In this document: piece by piece, positions 42,435 through 52,816 of the stretch | Layout: every line of letters begins with the position of its first letter | How positions within the stretch are numbered: the first letter of the stretch is position 1 | NCBI RefSeq assembly: GCF_024139115.2 | Contig: NC_085140.1 | Coordinates: 233,370,371-233,434,370 of the forward strand | Direction: 5' to 3' | Length of the DNA stretch: 64,000 bases | Origin: Armigeres subalbatus | Taxonomy: Eukaryota; Arthropoda; Insecta; Diptera; Culicidae | Translations under genes and position numbers: made by a program | The notes under the pieces: model-generated | Database searches by the model: none | What the model was told of the DNA's origin: nothing | The model's input: only the letters and a program-made list of their open reading frames with translations

Positions 42435-42999
42435 GGCATCTGTTGATAAACGCCTGCAGCCGTTGAGTGTTCTCCACTGATACACACCATGTTTCACTAG
42501 CGTATAACAGCACAGATTTAACGTTAGAGTCGAAAATTCGTTTTTTGGTGCGTACATCAAGAAGGCTCCGTTTCCATTTTCGGCTAATGCAGCTGTGGTC
42601 GATTTTATTTTCCGTAAAGCCGTCACGAGAGACCCACGCGACCTTGTGAATCGGTCGATGAGGGAAGAGCGATCCCCCGATCACCATGTCATTATTACCA
42701 CAGGATTCTGCGAACAGCTCTCCGTTGTCGCTCATTTCTCCACCATGGCATCCAATAATGCGCTCATGGTTCGAGTTGTCGGATTCGATCTTCGCATTGA
42801 AGTCTCCCATACAGATCTTGATATCACCCTTCGGAATTCTATCTACGACGGCATTGAGTTGGCTGTAGAAGTTCTCTTTGTCTTGCAGATCGGCAGCACC
42901 GGTTGGTGCATAACATTGGATTATAGTAAGGTTTCGGACCCGTGTTCCCCGAGCAGCACACATGTCGCACAAAAGTTTCTGTGACCCATATGCAACCAA
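42424..42999 (-). pseudogene. Endonuclease fused to RT C-terminal piece, copy D
   Basis: Reading from about 42950: TRVRNLTIIQCYAPT, IKICMGDFNAKIE (Gly to Glu change after the motif relative to copy E), NDMVIGGSLFPHRPIHKV, ENKIDHSCISRKW and then, across the deletion, IFDSNVKSVLLYASETW. The first ~15 residues come from the MITE insert. The final endonuclease motif (SDHH) and the whole palm are lost. The frame ends inside the second MITE. Confidence 0.7.
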
Positions 43000-43056
43000 A
43001 TTTAGTCACATTTGAGTTGCTGCAACCAAATCGGTCTGAATTGTGCTGCTAGGGTC
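42946..43056. mobile_element. MITE in copy D (about 107 bp, 13-bp TIRs)
   Basis: cccgagcagcaca (42948-42960) and tgtgctgctaggg (43042-43054) are inverted with one mismatch. Copy E is continuous at this point (ccgtgttc-taaatctggc on the complementary strand), so the ~107 bp are an insertion; TC flanks both sides. The interior repeats gcaaccaaat twice (42992 and 43023). Confidence 0.7.
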
Positions 43057-43315
43057 TAGATCTGGCAACGATTATCCTTCATAAGCGCAGAGGGTGCCTA
43101 ACCGCGTAGTAGGAAACTAACTTCGTGATGCCGGGGAGCGTGCTCACCTCATAAACCAAAGTGTAGCAGAACTTGTCCCTACGGCGTTCTGTGCTCTCCA
43201 AAGTTTGACCAACGGACTTCAACCAGTCCCAGGATCTCAAGCTTCATGCGGCGTTCCTCATTGGCAAGTTGTGCCAATTTACCCCGCTGGGCTAGGGTTG
43301 AAACGTTCCATGTTC

Positions 43316-43567
43316 CTATTCGTGTTGTTGTTTCGCGCTAAGAGTCGTTGCCGTTAAATCAGACCGTATTCTTTCATTATCGAATTCTCGAGCAAAGTGA
43401 TGTTTCGGGAACAGTAGATTGTTGGCCCAAGGTTCCCTATCTACCGGGCCTGCCATCTTAGGTATAGCTTCCGGGAATAGCATATCATACTCTGCCGCTG
43501 GATGCCAGAACAGACGCTGTTGGAGCCACACCTCCTTGGTGAACAGACGCTTGATCAGTCGGTTCAA
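43316..43567 (-). pseudogene. ORF N-terminal segment of copy D
   Basis: 83 codons with LIKRLFTKEVWLQQRLFWHP, MLFPEAIPKMAGPVDREPW and DNERIRSDLTATTLSAKQ, collinear with the start of copy E's ORF (DREPWANNLLFPKH). It ends in a stop exactly where copy E reads RTRIGTWN. This shows that the family's coding sequence may start upstream of the Met used for copy E. Confidence 0.6.
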
Positions 43568-43799
43568 ATTTATTTAAAGTCCCACCCAACACCAGGACTA
43601 GGCTAGTGCGCTTTAAGCGGCACACGGTCACTTCGATAGGGCCTGCTTGCGGACACATGCAGCTTTTTATAGAAGTTCAACAGAGCTCAGTCATCGGAAG
43701 ACCCGTGGAAGCAGGAGCATTGGAACTTGTGGGGACCAGAGCTGTGTTAGGCGCTCCTTCCCGGATGTCAACCCACTATTTCGTAGCACCGGTGTACAT

Positions 43800-44135
43800 G
43801 AAAAATAGAATTCAGAAGATGGGCTACAGCTCTTCGATGAACCTACGCCGAATGGAGTATCCTTCTCCACTGGACTCGATCCTGGGCCAATCGCTTCCAG
43901 TCGCCCTGAACATTGAGTGCCCTCTGCAAAAAGCCATCGTGTACGCGGCCTTCCACGAAGCCTGCGGCCTCTGCGTTCTCTACTAAATATTATCTTCGCT
44001 TGACGTTCTTCCGGCATACGAACAACGTGACCAGCCCACCGTAGTCTGCCGTGTTGTATAAGCTTAATAATATCCAGCCCTTTATATACCTGCTACAATT
44101 CGTGATTCATGCGACGCCGCCAGAATAGTCAGAAT
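43800..44135 (-). mobile_element. RTE-like LINE fragment, third family (copy F)
   Basis: The minus strand encodes, from about 44135, RRRMNHEL-type codons, QHGRLWWAGHVVRMPEERQ (44085-44000), KIIFSRE and GRPRTRW, then a degenerating tail. GHV.RMP...GRPRTRW is the usual C-terminal signature of another RTE family. It lies directly against the leader end of copy D, so copy D may have inserted beside or into it. Confidence 0.65.
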
Positions 44136-44178
44136 ATTTCGATATAAGGACATTTTGTCACATTTTTTTTTAAAGTTT

Positions 44179-45065
44179 TGTAACTGTCAGTGACGTCCCT
44201 ACGTCTGGGCAGCGGACGTCCACACGTCCCAAACTAGCTCACCACGGGATTTACTTCTCAGGGGCCGGCAAAAGGCCTGCTTGAGGGACACAACGACACG
44301 AAACGCAGAGAAGCGGGGGACAATACAACAAAGCTATTGACGCAATTGCATGCCAGGGAAGCGGGTAATTAATTTAAGTACAAGATACATTTTACTTATT
44401 TATTTTAAATGGGTTCTCTTCAGTTTTTTTTATTTTAGTGGTTAGTTTCATGTTAGTACCGTTGCGGCCGATCGATGCTTTTCCCTACCTTGCGGTTGGG
44501 CGGAAATCCGCCGGGCGAGTGGTCCGGTGATAAGACTTTCGGTGTCCGTTTCGTATGGGGTTCGAATTTGGGATAGGTTGGAGGATCGGCAGGAGCTTGG
44601 TCGCCAAGAACGATGTATCGGCAGATAGATTCCATGGCCGGAGACGATAAACGGGCAGCTGTAGCCGGATGGATGTTGTAGCGGGTGAGGGGTTTGATGG
44701 GGTTCACGGCTATCAAAGTGATTCGCTAGGTGGTGCTGAAATCTCCGTCCGATGCTTAGCAGGGTCTGAGGGGAACTCGATATCGGCCGGTAGTCGACCG
44801 AATTTTCACTCACTGAATGAGTACGGCCGTTTATAGCCGGTGAATACGCTTGCGGGTAGAGCTGAATTCCCTGGCAGGCTCGTGGACAGGATGGAAAATT
44901 TGCTAGAGGTGGCCTGATCACACAGATCGGAGCACACGCGGATACAGCACTCAAAATACACCGAGAGGTGGCACGTGGCGCCTGGATTGCACAATATCAC
45001 CCTTCCTTGGTCGTAGGCGGGTAGAAGCTAATCGTCCAGGTTAGGTCGGATGCTTCTCGATTTTC
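44179..45065 (+). mobile_element. GC-rich LTR-like block
   Basis: About 890 bp at clearly higher GC than both flanks. It starts tgtaactgtcagtgacgtcc (44179). At 44970 ggca-cg-tggcgcctggat could be an LTR 3' end (CA) followed by a primer-binding site starting TGGCGCC, as in several Ty3-type elements. That would make 44179-44973 an LTR of ~795 bp followed by ~90 bp of internal sequence. No second LTR, gag or pol is present. Frames on the minus strand (up to 168 codons) are Pro/Ser-rich and not recognised. Tentative. Confidence 0.35.
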
Positions 45066-45364
45066 CCAGCTAGGAAATTTATATATTTAATAAGCCCTAG
45101 TCATGATAATAGTTTGCTAGTAAAATAGTAAAATTGAACGATAAAGACTCTGGTTGAAAAATACTACAAAAATCAGCAATGCACAGCAATGTGGTACTTA
45201 AAAATATTTAGAGATCCAATTCTCGGGTGAGGTGGTCGACGGCTAGAAACTAAGTCAGACTTAGTCAAATTAAGGAAACCCCTAATTTGCAGTGGATAGG
45301 TTGATGGCCGGAATGGTCAAAACCAAAATAAAAAAAAAACCAAGCTGGTATGGCTTTGTCGGTG
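45066..45364. other. Spacer
   Basis: Nothing recognised. Confidence 0.3.
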
Positions 45365-45786
45365 GTTTATTTATTACCAGATTAAGACCGGAGTGGCCTA
45401 TGCAGTACACAAAAGTCTTCCCCATTCAGCTCGTTCCATGGCTGCACTTCGCCAACCATGCAGTCTGCGGAGGGTCCGCAAATCGTCCTCCACCTGGTCG
45501 ATCCACCTTGCCCGCTGTGCACCTCGCCTTCTTGTTCCCGTCGGATCGTTGTCGAGAACCATTTTCACCGGATTACTGTCCGACATTCTGGCTATGTGCC
45601 CGGCCCACTGTAGTCTTCCGATTTTCGCGGTGTGAACGATGGATGGTTCTCCCAACAGGTGATGCAACTCGTGGTTCATTCGCCTCCTCCACGTACCGTC
45701 CGCCATCTGCACCCTACCATAGATGGTACGCTGCAATTTCCATTCGAAAACTCCCAGTGTGCGTTGGTCCTCCACGAGCATCGTCA
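45365..45786 (-). mobile_element. RTE-like LINE 3' fragment (copy J)
   Basis: A 5'-truncated copy of the A-C-K type. The minus strand encodes LVEDQRTLGVFEWKLQRTIY, WRRRMNHELHHLLGEP, RLQWAGHIARMSDSNP, TRRRGAQRARW and the family stop near 45398, then a tail ttaatctggtaataaataaa. Truncation at 45786 coincides with the tail of a SINE in the same orientation. No element sequence resumes beyond that SINE, so the SINE did not simply insert into a longer copy. Confidence 0.8.
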
Positions 45787-45789
45787 GTG

Positions 45790-46052
45790 ACTGGACTTCT
45801 GCTTCTTCTTCCTTCTTCAATGGCTCTACATTCCAACTGGAACTTGACCGGCTTTTCAACTTAATTGAAAGCTTTTCTATGCCCGCCATTGCATAAGCAT
45901 GTTTCGTGTGTCGCAAGTACAATGGATACACTATGCCCATGGTGTCGAGAAGGTTTCGAACCCAAAAACATCCTATACCGGACCGAGAATCGAACTCGAC
46001 ATCCCCGGATTGGCAATCTTACGCCTTTGCTCGCAAGGCTACTGGAGACCCC
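45790..46052 (-). mobile_element. tRNA-derived SINE, second family, full length
   Basis: Reversed. Minus-strand head tccagtagccttgcgagcaa (A-box region) and gtcgagttcgattctcgg (B box), body aggatgtttttgggttcgaa, gggcatagtgtatccattgt, aattaagttgaaaagccggt, tail gaagaaggaagaagaagc. The best-preserved head of this family in the window, and so useful as the reference for copies that lack it. Confidence 0.8.
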
Positions 46053-48371
46053 TAGAGACTAGACTAATTGACCAAATAAAATCCAACTCTGAAGAAAATT
46101 GGTCGAAAGTCGCTAGTCAGATAATGCAAAGCCAGAGATTGAATCCAAAACGAATTGAAAAAATCACTCACTTGTCATCTCTGTATACACCCACGATATG
46201 TGGCATATCGTGAGAGATGTTTTCCGCAAGCTGTAACGATAATGAACTAATTCGGAGGGCTACACTCCACGATAAATTTCTTCATAAAGGTTTCCATTAC
46301 GGAGGGCACATGTTCTGATAATCCATTTCAACTTATTTTACACAATTGGGCGAAAACAAATATATGCCACTCGTTTAGGATGTCCCTGAGAATCCGAAAA
46401 TTACTGAAAAATACCTCTAAAATTATCCTTTGGATTTGCAGGATTGTTATTACCTACGCCCCTTATCTGATATAATTGTTCTATTTCTTTTCTAATTCTA
46501 TGGCATATTTCTTGATTTCGCCACCTTTGGCGGGAACCAGCCTGCCCAACTGAGTTCAAATACTATATTCCGATAAAGGCTTTTTCTTTGCTTAAAAAGA
46601 AATCTGTTATGCATTTTTCACCCTACCCACGAAATCGTTCGCATTAACTATGAATGCGCTCTCAAAATCTGACATGCTGTTAATTTTCTGGTAAGCTGTT
46701 TGGCACCATTTCTAAATACTGATCGTGTGGTAAAAAAGCATTTCGGCATCATGGTGCTCCCTCCGAACGAGGTATTTTATAGCGTTGACCACCAAAGACT
46801 TTATGCACTTACCGGTGGTAGTGGTCTGCCAATTGCTTCAAAATGGGCAAATAAATAGCGCACAAAGCCCACCACCAACTGCCACCGAGCTGGCTGCTTT
46901 AACGACATAACGAGCCAGTCTGCGGTTTCATCCTCCATTAGTCGCGTATTTCCGGCTATTTGTGCATGCACTACGTAAAATCAACGCATTCGCTGGCAAC
47001 AGGTGGAAGTGTTTGCTAATGTCTACTATTATCCGCGTTACTCTATCCATCGTTACACATAATTACAAAGAATGGAAGTCTATTTTTACAAACCTATCTC
47101 AAGCTTCGTTTGTAGTGTACCTTGCGGAGATGTCTAATTATTGATTCAATAGTGGGTATGTTTATAGTTGACTTGCTGTTTTCCTTTTTATTTTTATATC
47201 CATTATGAATGAAATGAAGTGAAACTTTTTTACTTCCGACTAGTGGTGAAGGTTAGAATTTTACTTTAAAAGAAAAGTTCGTGGTAAAACTCTCTCATAT
47301 CCTTGAAAGGATGTAGCTGTGCTCAACATTAATTATTATTTACATGAAGATACAACTTCATCACACAGAAGATGACAGATGGAAATCAAGCAAAATCTTG
47401 TCATACTCAACGCCAACGGAGATGGAATACAGGACATCAGATAGCAAACCCGTACAGTGAGTCTGATGGCATTGGTGCCTGCATATGTGCTCAGTCGTGT
47501 TATTGTGCAAAAAAACACCTCCGATTTCGCTTGTAATTTAAACACTTCTGTTCACTTATGACGCGGGGATATATGAAGTAGAGTGACGACATTAGTTAAA
47601 TGTTTCAACCCATTTTTTTCGTGTCGTCTCACGCTGAATCTGTGGACTTATTTATTCCTGATTTTGAATTAATAAACTTCTATCCTTAAGTTCAGTTTCT
47701 ACATACAATATTGGAGCACAACATTAACTTTTAACATAGAATAGAAACTTGTATGTATTGTACGAAAAGTTTTCCTAATTTCTTGTAAAGATCTTCAGCC
47801 GTGTAAAATTGGATTTTACTGGCATAATTACTAAATTGTTGGCATCATTCACTGACATCGCTTATGGGAATTTCGGACAAAATAAATGGAAGCTAATTGT
47901 AATGTGCACAACATGTGAAAGAATTGCAAAACAAGATTGTGAGTGTTGCGCAGCTTGTAGGCATAAATGCAAGAGGTTGCCTCCAATACATTTATAAAGT
48001 CAATCTATCACATGTTGTGCACATGCACATCAAGCGTTCAAACATTGATTTAAAAATATTTGACAGATTTTAAACATTCGATTTTATTAGACCATTTTGC
48101 TGAGCAGCCGTTAAAGATGGTTTGAAAACCTCGTTCAAATATCGAACTGTTCGACAGAGCCGTACAAAATGCTAATAAGTCCACCATCCATACAATACAT
48201 TTGTGCAATTCAGCTTCCGTAACAAGTTATTGGCAAATGGCAGAAACTTAAACTGAAAATTGAAATCATTTTTGGCAGTCTGTTGTGCATGTCTCGCTAC
48301 ATGTTAACCAAGATTCAACAATCAATTTTAATTGTATACGAAGTAAATGGTGATTTGTATAACACCCTGTT
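46053..48371. other. Unassigned DNA
   Basis: Contains a perfect hairpin, cacgatatg-tgg-catatcgtg (46192-46212). 46.7-47.0 kb is GC-richer, with no frame of note. A 62-codon Cys-rich plus frame (47809-47997, ending CECCAACRHKCKRLPP) has a basic Cys cluster but no recognised fold. No repeats identified. Confidence 0.3.
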
Positions 48372-48682
48372 TGATCAACACTCCTTCTTCTTCTTCATAT
48401 TGGCATTACATCCCCCACTGGGACATTGCCGTCTCGCAGCACTTCACATTCAGCACTTCCACAGTATTAACCGCGAGCTTTCTAAGCCAAGTTACCATGT
48501 TTGCATTTGTATATCATGAGGCTAACACGATGCTACTTTTATGCCCAGGGAAGTCAAGACGATTTCCAAACCGAAAATTGCCTAGACCGGCACCGGGAAT
48601 CGAACCCAGCCACCCTCAGAATAGTCTTGCTTTATAGCCGCGCATCTTACCGCTAGGCTAAGGAGGACCCATGATCAACACT
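48372..48682 (-). mobile_element. Feilai SINE with perfect 11-bp TSD
   Basis: About 48383-48671, reversed. TGATCAACACT is present on both sides (48372-48382 and 48672-48682). Compared with the other copies it has small deletions in the 3' part (cccccactgggacattgccg for ccccacactgggacagagccg; gcagcacttcacattcagca). A and B boxes are kept (minus strand ggtcctccttagcctagcgg, ggctgggttcgattcccgg). The target duplication proves insertion by target-primed reverse transcription. Confidence 0.93.
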
Positions 48683-50650
48683 AATACTCGTAATATCATA
48701 TAACCACTAGAGAGTAGATACAGTCAGACTGTTTTTTTTTGCAAACATGCTACCCACCTAACATTGTAAGAGCTGAAGTTACAGAACCGAGATTTACACA
48801 CTAGCGGTAGGTGAATGAAAGTAGGCGTTTTGCTGGACCCAAAGGACATAATGTTCATGCAGCTATATCATCTAAGCAAATCTGACAGTCATGCGTCATT
48901 CATTAACCAAAAGAAGACTGTTTACAGGTAAACCACACACTATTTTGTAGCAGAAGATATATGATGGAATTGTCCGCTAGTGTTAGTAAATGTACAAATA
49001 AACCACTTAAGCCATTCACATATGTAAGTTAATGCTTAACAAAGTTTGCTTCGTAACGTTTTCCAACTCACTTAAAACTACAGAAGAATCCAACACCTCA
49101 TGTTTAATTGCTTCTGCTCAATAACACCACACCCCAACTAGGGAAAATCACCATTGAACATTATGAAAAGAGCCATCACATGGTTGTATGTATGCGGCAA
49201 TCGAATGGCATAGGAGCTGTAACTGTTGTACAGGAAACTTTCCGGTTCGGTTTCCCTCCATACCACTTGCTGGTTTGTACTGAATGGAAGGATTAACTTT
49301 CATTTGATAGCTTGCCACCGGTTGCTCGATTGACAGTCTGAATTTCTTTCATGGCATTACACGCTCTTATTGCGGCATGGTTCTCGAAAAGATTCATCTC
49401 ATTCAATCCTACTGAAGTGAATTTCAATGGCATATGGAAATGTATACTTACACTTTTATACCAGAGAGGAAATAGAGTTGAGTTTGTAGATTCACGGTGG
49501 GTTTCAGTTTGAAGGCTTACAAGCGTCCTCACAAACTTAGCTTAAGTTTGATCTTTGACAATATTCAGAAAAAGGAATCACAACCCTTGACTGCTTTAAC
49601 CTTGTTGTAATGCCTCAATGAGAAGAACGATCACTCGAGCATTATAACTCGATGTATCACTACTGATGCTCATGAAAGCTTGGGGTTGAAATTGACAGTT
49701 TTTAATTAACTTTGTTGTTGGATAGAAACGAATATTTATAGATTTTATATCTGTATCATAATCGGATGGTTTTTCTTTGATTTGCAAATCTGAGCTTAAT
49801 TAATTATCTTAAAGATAAATCGTCTAGCTCAAACCTTTGTAAGGGTATGTGGCGAGACCATCATCATCAGCATTATCGTTTTTTGTTTTTCTGCTAGGGA
49901 AAGAAGCCCAAAACAAAGCACTCCCTCCTCCCCGAGGCAAAACAGCATTTGAGTAGTTCCTCATATTTATCGTGTTTGAGATGGTCGTAAAAAAACTAGA
50001 CCTCAAATTATGTAGATTGAGCGAAAAAAATATCAAAATAATAGATAGGAAAGGAGGAAAAATCGAAATTTTTCACATTTTTATGAATCATCTAACATGT
50101 TGGAGTTGATTCAAAAGTATAAGATTGCTAACGTCGCTCCTGTTCGCGTGACTAACATCTAGGTTACTTCGACCTGGCAGCTAAAGTACTGGTACTACAA
50201 GTGTCAAACCGATGTTGGTGATGAAACCAAACATGCACTACAACATGATGCATAAATTATGGCCAATTGAAGCTTGTTCAAGCATAACTTGGCAAAATAA
50301 TTTAAGGGACTACAGCGCCACTAGCGTTCTAGTATTTATGCTTCTTCTCATTTTGGCGAGGCAAATTGCAATTTATCCCATCATTCGATCTTCTGAGCAA
50401 AGATACTGATGATATGCTGGGATATCGATCTTAGTTAGGGTAACCGTACCCTTAGTGGAGGTAGCACCAATAGTGGAGGTAGTGGGGTTTTAATGAGATT
50501 TATCATATTTATACACTTTACGATGGTTTCAGTTGATGTGTCGTGCTTTAAATATCCTGTTAAATGCAACTTATCTTAAGATTTCGCTTGAAAAACCATT
50601 TAAAATAATGATTTTCCTTAACAAAATTGACTCCCTTGCACCTACTTAAC
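48683..50650. other. Unassigned DNA with a possible terminal exon
   Basis: On the minus strand 49411-49293 follows an acceptor-like cacttcag and is open to a TAA (GLNEMNLFENHAAIRACNA.. to the stop), preceded 40 bp upstream by a donor-like gtaagt. A 40-bp intron would be unusually short and no product is recognised. 50.44-50.48 kb has a duplicated agtggaggtag. Nothing else seen. Confidence 0.2.
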
Positions 50651-50826
50651 TTTCTCGACACCCTGGGCATAGTGTATCCTTTGTACTTGCCACACAAGAT
50701 ACATACTCATGCAATGGCGGGCATAAAAAAGCTTTCAATTAATAACTGAGGAAATGCTAATAGAATACTAAGTTGAAAAGCTGGCCAAGTTCCAGTTGGA
50801 ATGCAGAGCCATTTAAGAAGAAGAAG
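50651..50826 (+). mobile_element. tRNA-derived SINE, second family, 5'-truncated
   Basis: Begins tttctcgacaccctgggcat and continues gtgtatcctttgtacttgcc, acacaagatacatactcatg, caatggcgggcata, aataactgaggaaatgctaa, agttgaaaagctggccaagt, tccagttggaatgcagagcc, aagaagaagaag. The head is absent. Close to consensus, so relatively young. Confidence 0.8.
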
Positions 50827-50970
50827 ATCTTTGCACAAGCAAAGATGATATCCTGTGCTCAGATGATATTGCAATGCCTGTAAAATACCCTAAAAATCGT
50901 TGTAGCTAAGGCATTAAATCAGTGTTTGCTTAGCTAGGGCATATTGCCCCTTCTCCTTCCCCTACATTCA
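50827..50970 (-). repeat. Dispersed repeat with empty site for the micro-MITE
   Basis: On the minus strand taggggaaggagaaggggca, atatgccctagctaagcaaa, cactgatttaatgccttagc, tacaacga, collinear with 32.73-32.88 kb. It has a single TAA (50930-50932 on the complementary strand) where that copy carries the 72-bp insertion. Confidence 0.65.
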
Positions 50971-52816
50971 ATATACGAACGGCTATAGTATCACTCCAAA
51001 ATCGGACTATGTATGTCTGTATGTGAAAGTTAGACACAATAACATATTTATTGATCGAGAAAAAGTGGAAAAGCAAACATGTTTTAAGTACTTATTTGAG
51101 TACTTATATGAGAACAAACTATACAATTATTTATTTATTTCGTATTGTACTGCCGTAAACTGAAAAAAAAATGACGTACGCGCCAAATGCTCGTATATCC
51201 GTATATCAATAACATACGCAAACCGGCAATTTAGGCTGAATTTGTGTCGTGTTTTGCTGTTATCCGGCGTGCTTACTGCTGAAAAAATCTCAAAAATGAG
51301 GAATAATACAATTTGCGCACCAAGTCTTTGTTTTCAAATGGTATTGATTTGGGTACATGGTATGAATTCAAGGAGCGGTAACCCTACATATTTATCATTT
51401 TTCCCAAAGCTTAATACATTTAATTATGTTCATTATAACGTATGCGTTACTTTTCTATGTTAATATTTTATCGTTTATTAAAACTTTGAGTCAGATTGAT
51501 GATTATGCACACAGAAAGTGCTATTTTTACCTTGGTAGTGTGGTTTCTTACCACCTTTTAATATGCACCAGAAAAGAATCATTATTGGTATTACTATATT
51601 ACTAGGTGGATTAATCTGAGACTTTTTTAATTATTGTCATTGGTATGACTCCATTAAAAAAAAAATAAAAATAAAACGCTCGAAGAAATCATTAATCTAG
51701 TCAATCCCCTAACCTTTTCATTGGATTATTTATTAACTTTTGAGTATTTAGCCTCAGGGCCACAAGTGTTTGATTGCTAGCGGGGGGAGGCGTTTATTAG
51801 GTCCGGCCCACGCACCATCTCATGAATCTTCCTCAACTCCAAGCACTATGAATGATTAATTCAGTCGCCACACAAAATGCCATCATTAAAAGGACACTTG
51901 ATCCTTCTGATTATGGCTGGGTCAAGCAAATTGATCGCCCTTCCCTCAATCATTCATCACTAAATTCATAATGGATATGATTATGTGTACGACGTTCGCG
52001 GAATGATGTTCCAGTGGGCATAGGTTTGTATACAGAGCTCGAATCAATACTGTTCGATTCGAAGGTGTAACTGGTAGTTGATTTGTTGAGCGCTAATTGG
52101 GATACAAGATTGATAGCAGTCTGTCGTTTGCGGAACCATTCGAGGCTATGAAGCTCTGTTTTCGAATGCAAGCATTACTCCTAAATTGATCACAATCGTC
52201 TATTCCTTTGTTGCTACGTTGTATGGTACACGAGCAAAATTAATCATTACAGTTGCTTTATGTAGTTCTCAATTGGACTCAACATAAAAAATCAACATTT
52301 TGTTATAATATTCAAGATTCTTACTGATTGATTTTTTTCTAAAAAGTCTGATCCAAATTATGCCCACGTCCAAAATGAACATATTGATAGAACAAGTTTG
52401 ACTAATACTCATCTGCTGCTGCATTCGGTGTCATTATTTTAGCTCGACAAAAATGTCTGAATAGGCCAAAATCATCACACCAGCTATAGTGCCATGCATA
52501 CTACTTATTCCGCCTATCCCAAGGGTAAATTCAGCCGTAAAATAAACATTGATGATTCGGGAGGACATTATATGGGAGATAGATAATGCAAGTGCTACAA
52601 GTAGGGTAATCCGCTAAATGTTGAACGGCTGAAATTTTATGTTATGCATTCTTATACTATATATTTTTTCTGCTTTGCACCATTAGATGCGGTAGTCATA
52701 TGGAACCAGGGATGGGAAAAATCAAATTTTCAAAAATCGAGGATGATCCAACTCACCCACGATCTTACTTTTAAATTCACAGTTAAAAATTCTGAAAATT
52801 ACACGCCATGGAAATA
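50971..52816. other. Unassigned DNA with a dispersed repeat piece
   Basis: 51265-51385 is related to 22920-23035. The rest (including 51.7-52.2 kb, with a 73-codon minus frame of no recognised type) is unassigned. Confidence 0.3.

Larger units (their letters stand above)
41928..43790 (-). mobile_element. RTE-like LINE, family 2, internally deleted with two MITE inserts (copy D)
   Basis: Minus strand from a leader near 43790 (cccgtggaagcaggagc, matching copy E) through MDREPWANN-like codons (43443) and endonuclease (43300-42590) to a short C-terminal piece (VKSVLLYASETWCVSVENTQ, then CLRYLIRVCISNNELHRR and GHRSRGRP) and a 3' tail of aagtaaagtaagt near 41930. Most of the RT including its active site is deleted between 42590 and 42560. 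It belongs with copy E, not with copies A-C, J and K. Confidence 0.8.

Noticed and set aside
44448..44954. A 168-codon Pro/Ser-rich minus frame
   Set aside because: It lies in a GC-rich LTR-like block where stop codons are rare; no domain, and an overlapping second frame is also open.
45292..45864. A 190-codon plus-strand frame, and similar ones at 15444, 29453, 61166 and 61398
   Set aside because: All lie antisense to the conserved RTE C-terminus and resemble one another only because the RT strand is conserved.
45790..46052. SINE inserted into copy J
   Set aside because: RTE sequence does not resume beyond the SINE, so simple insertion into a longer copy is not supported; the junction is more likely truncation or deletion.
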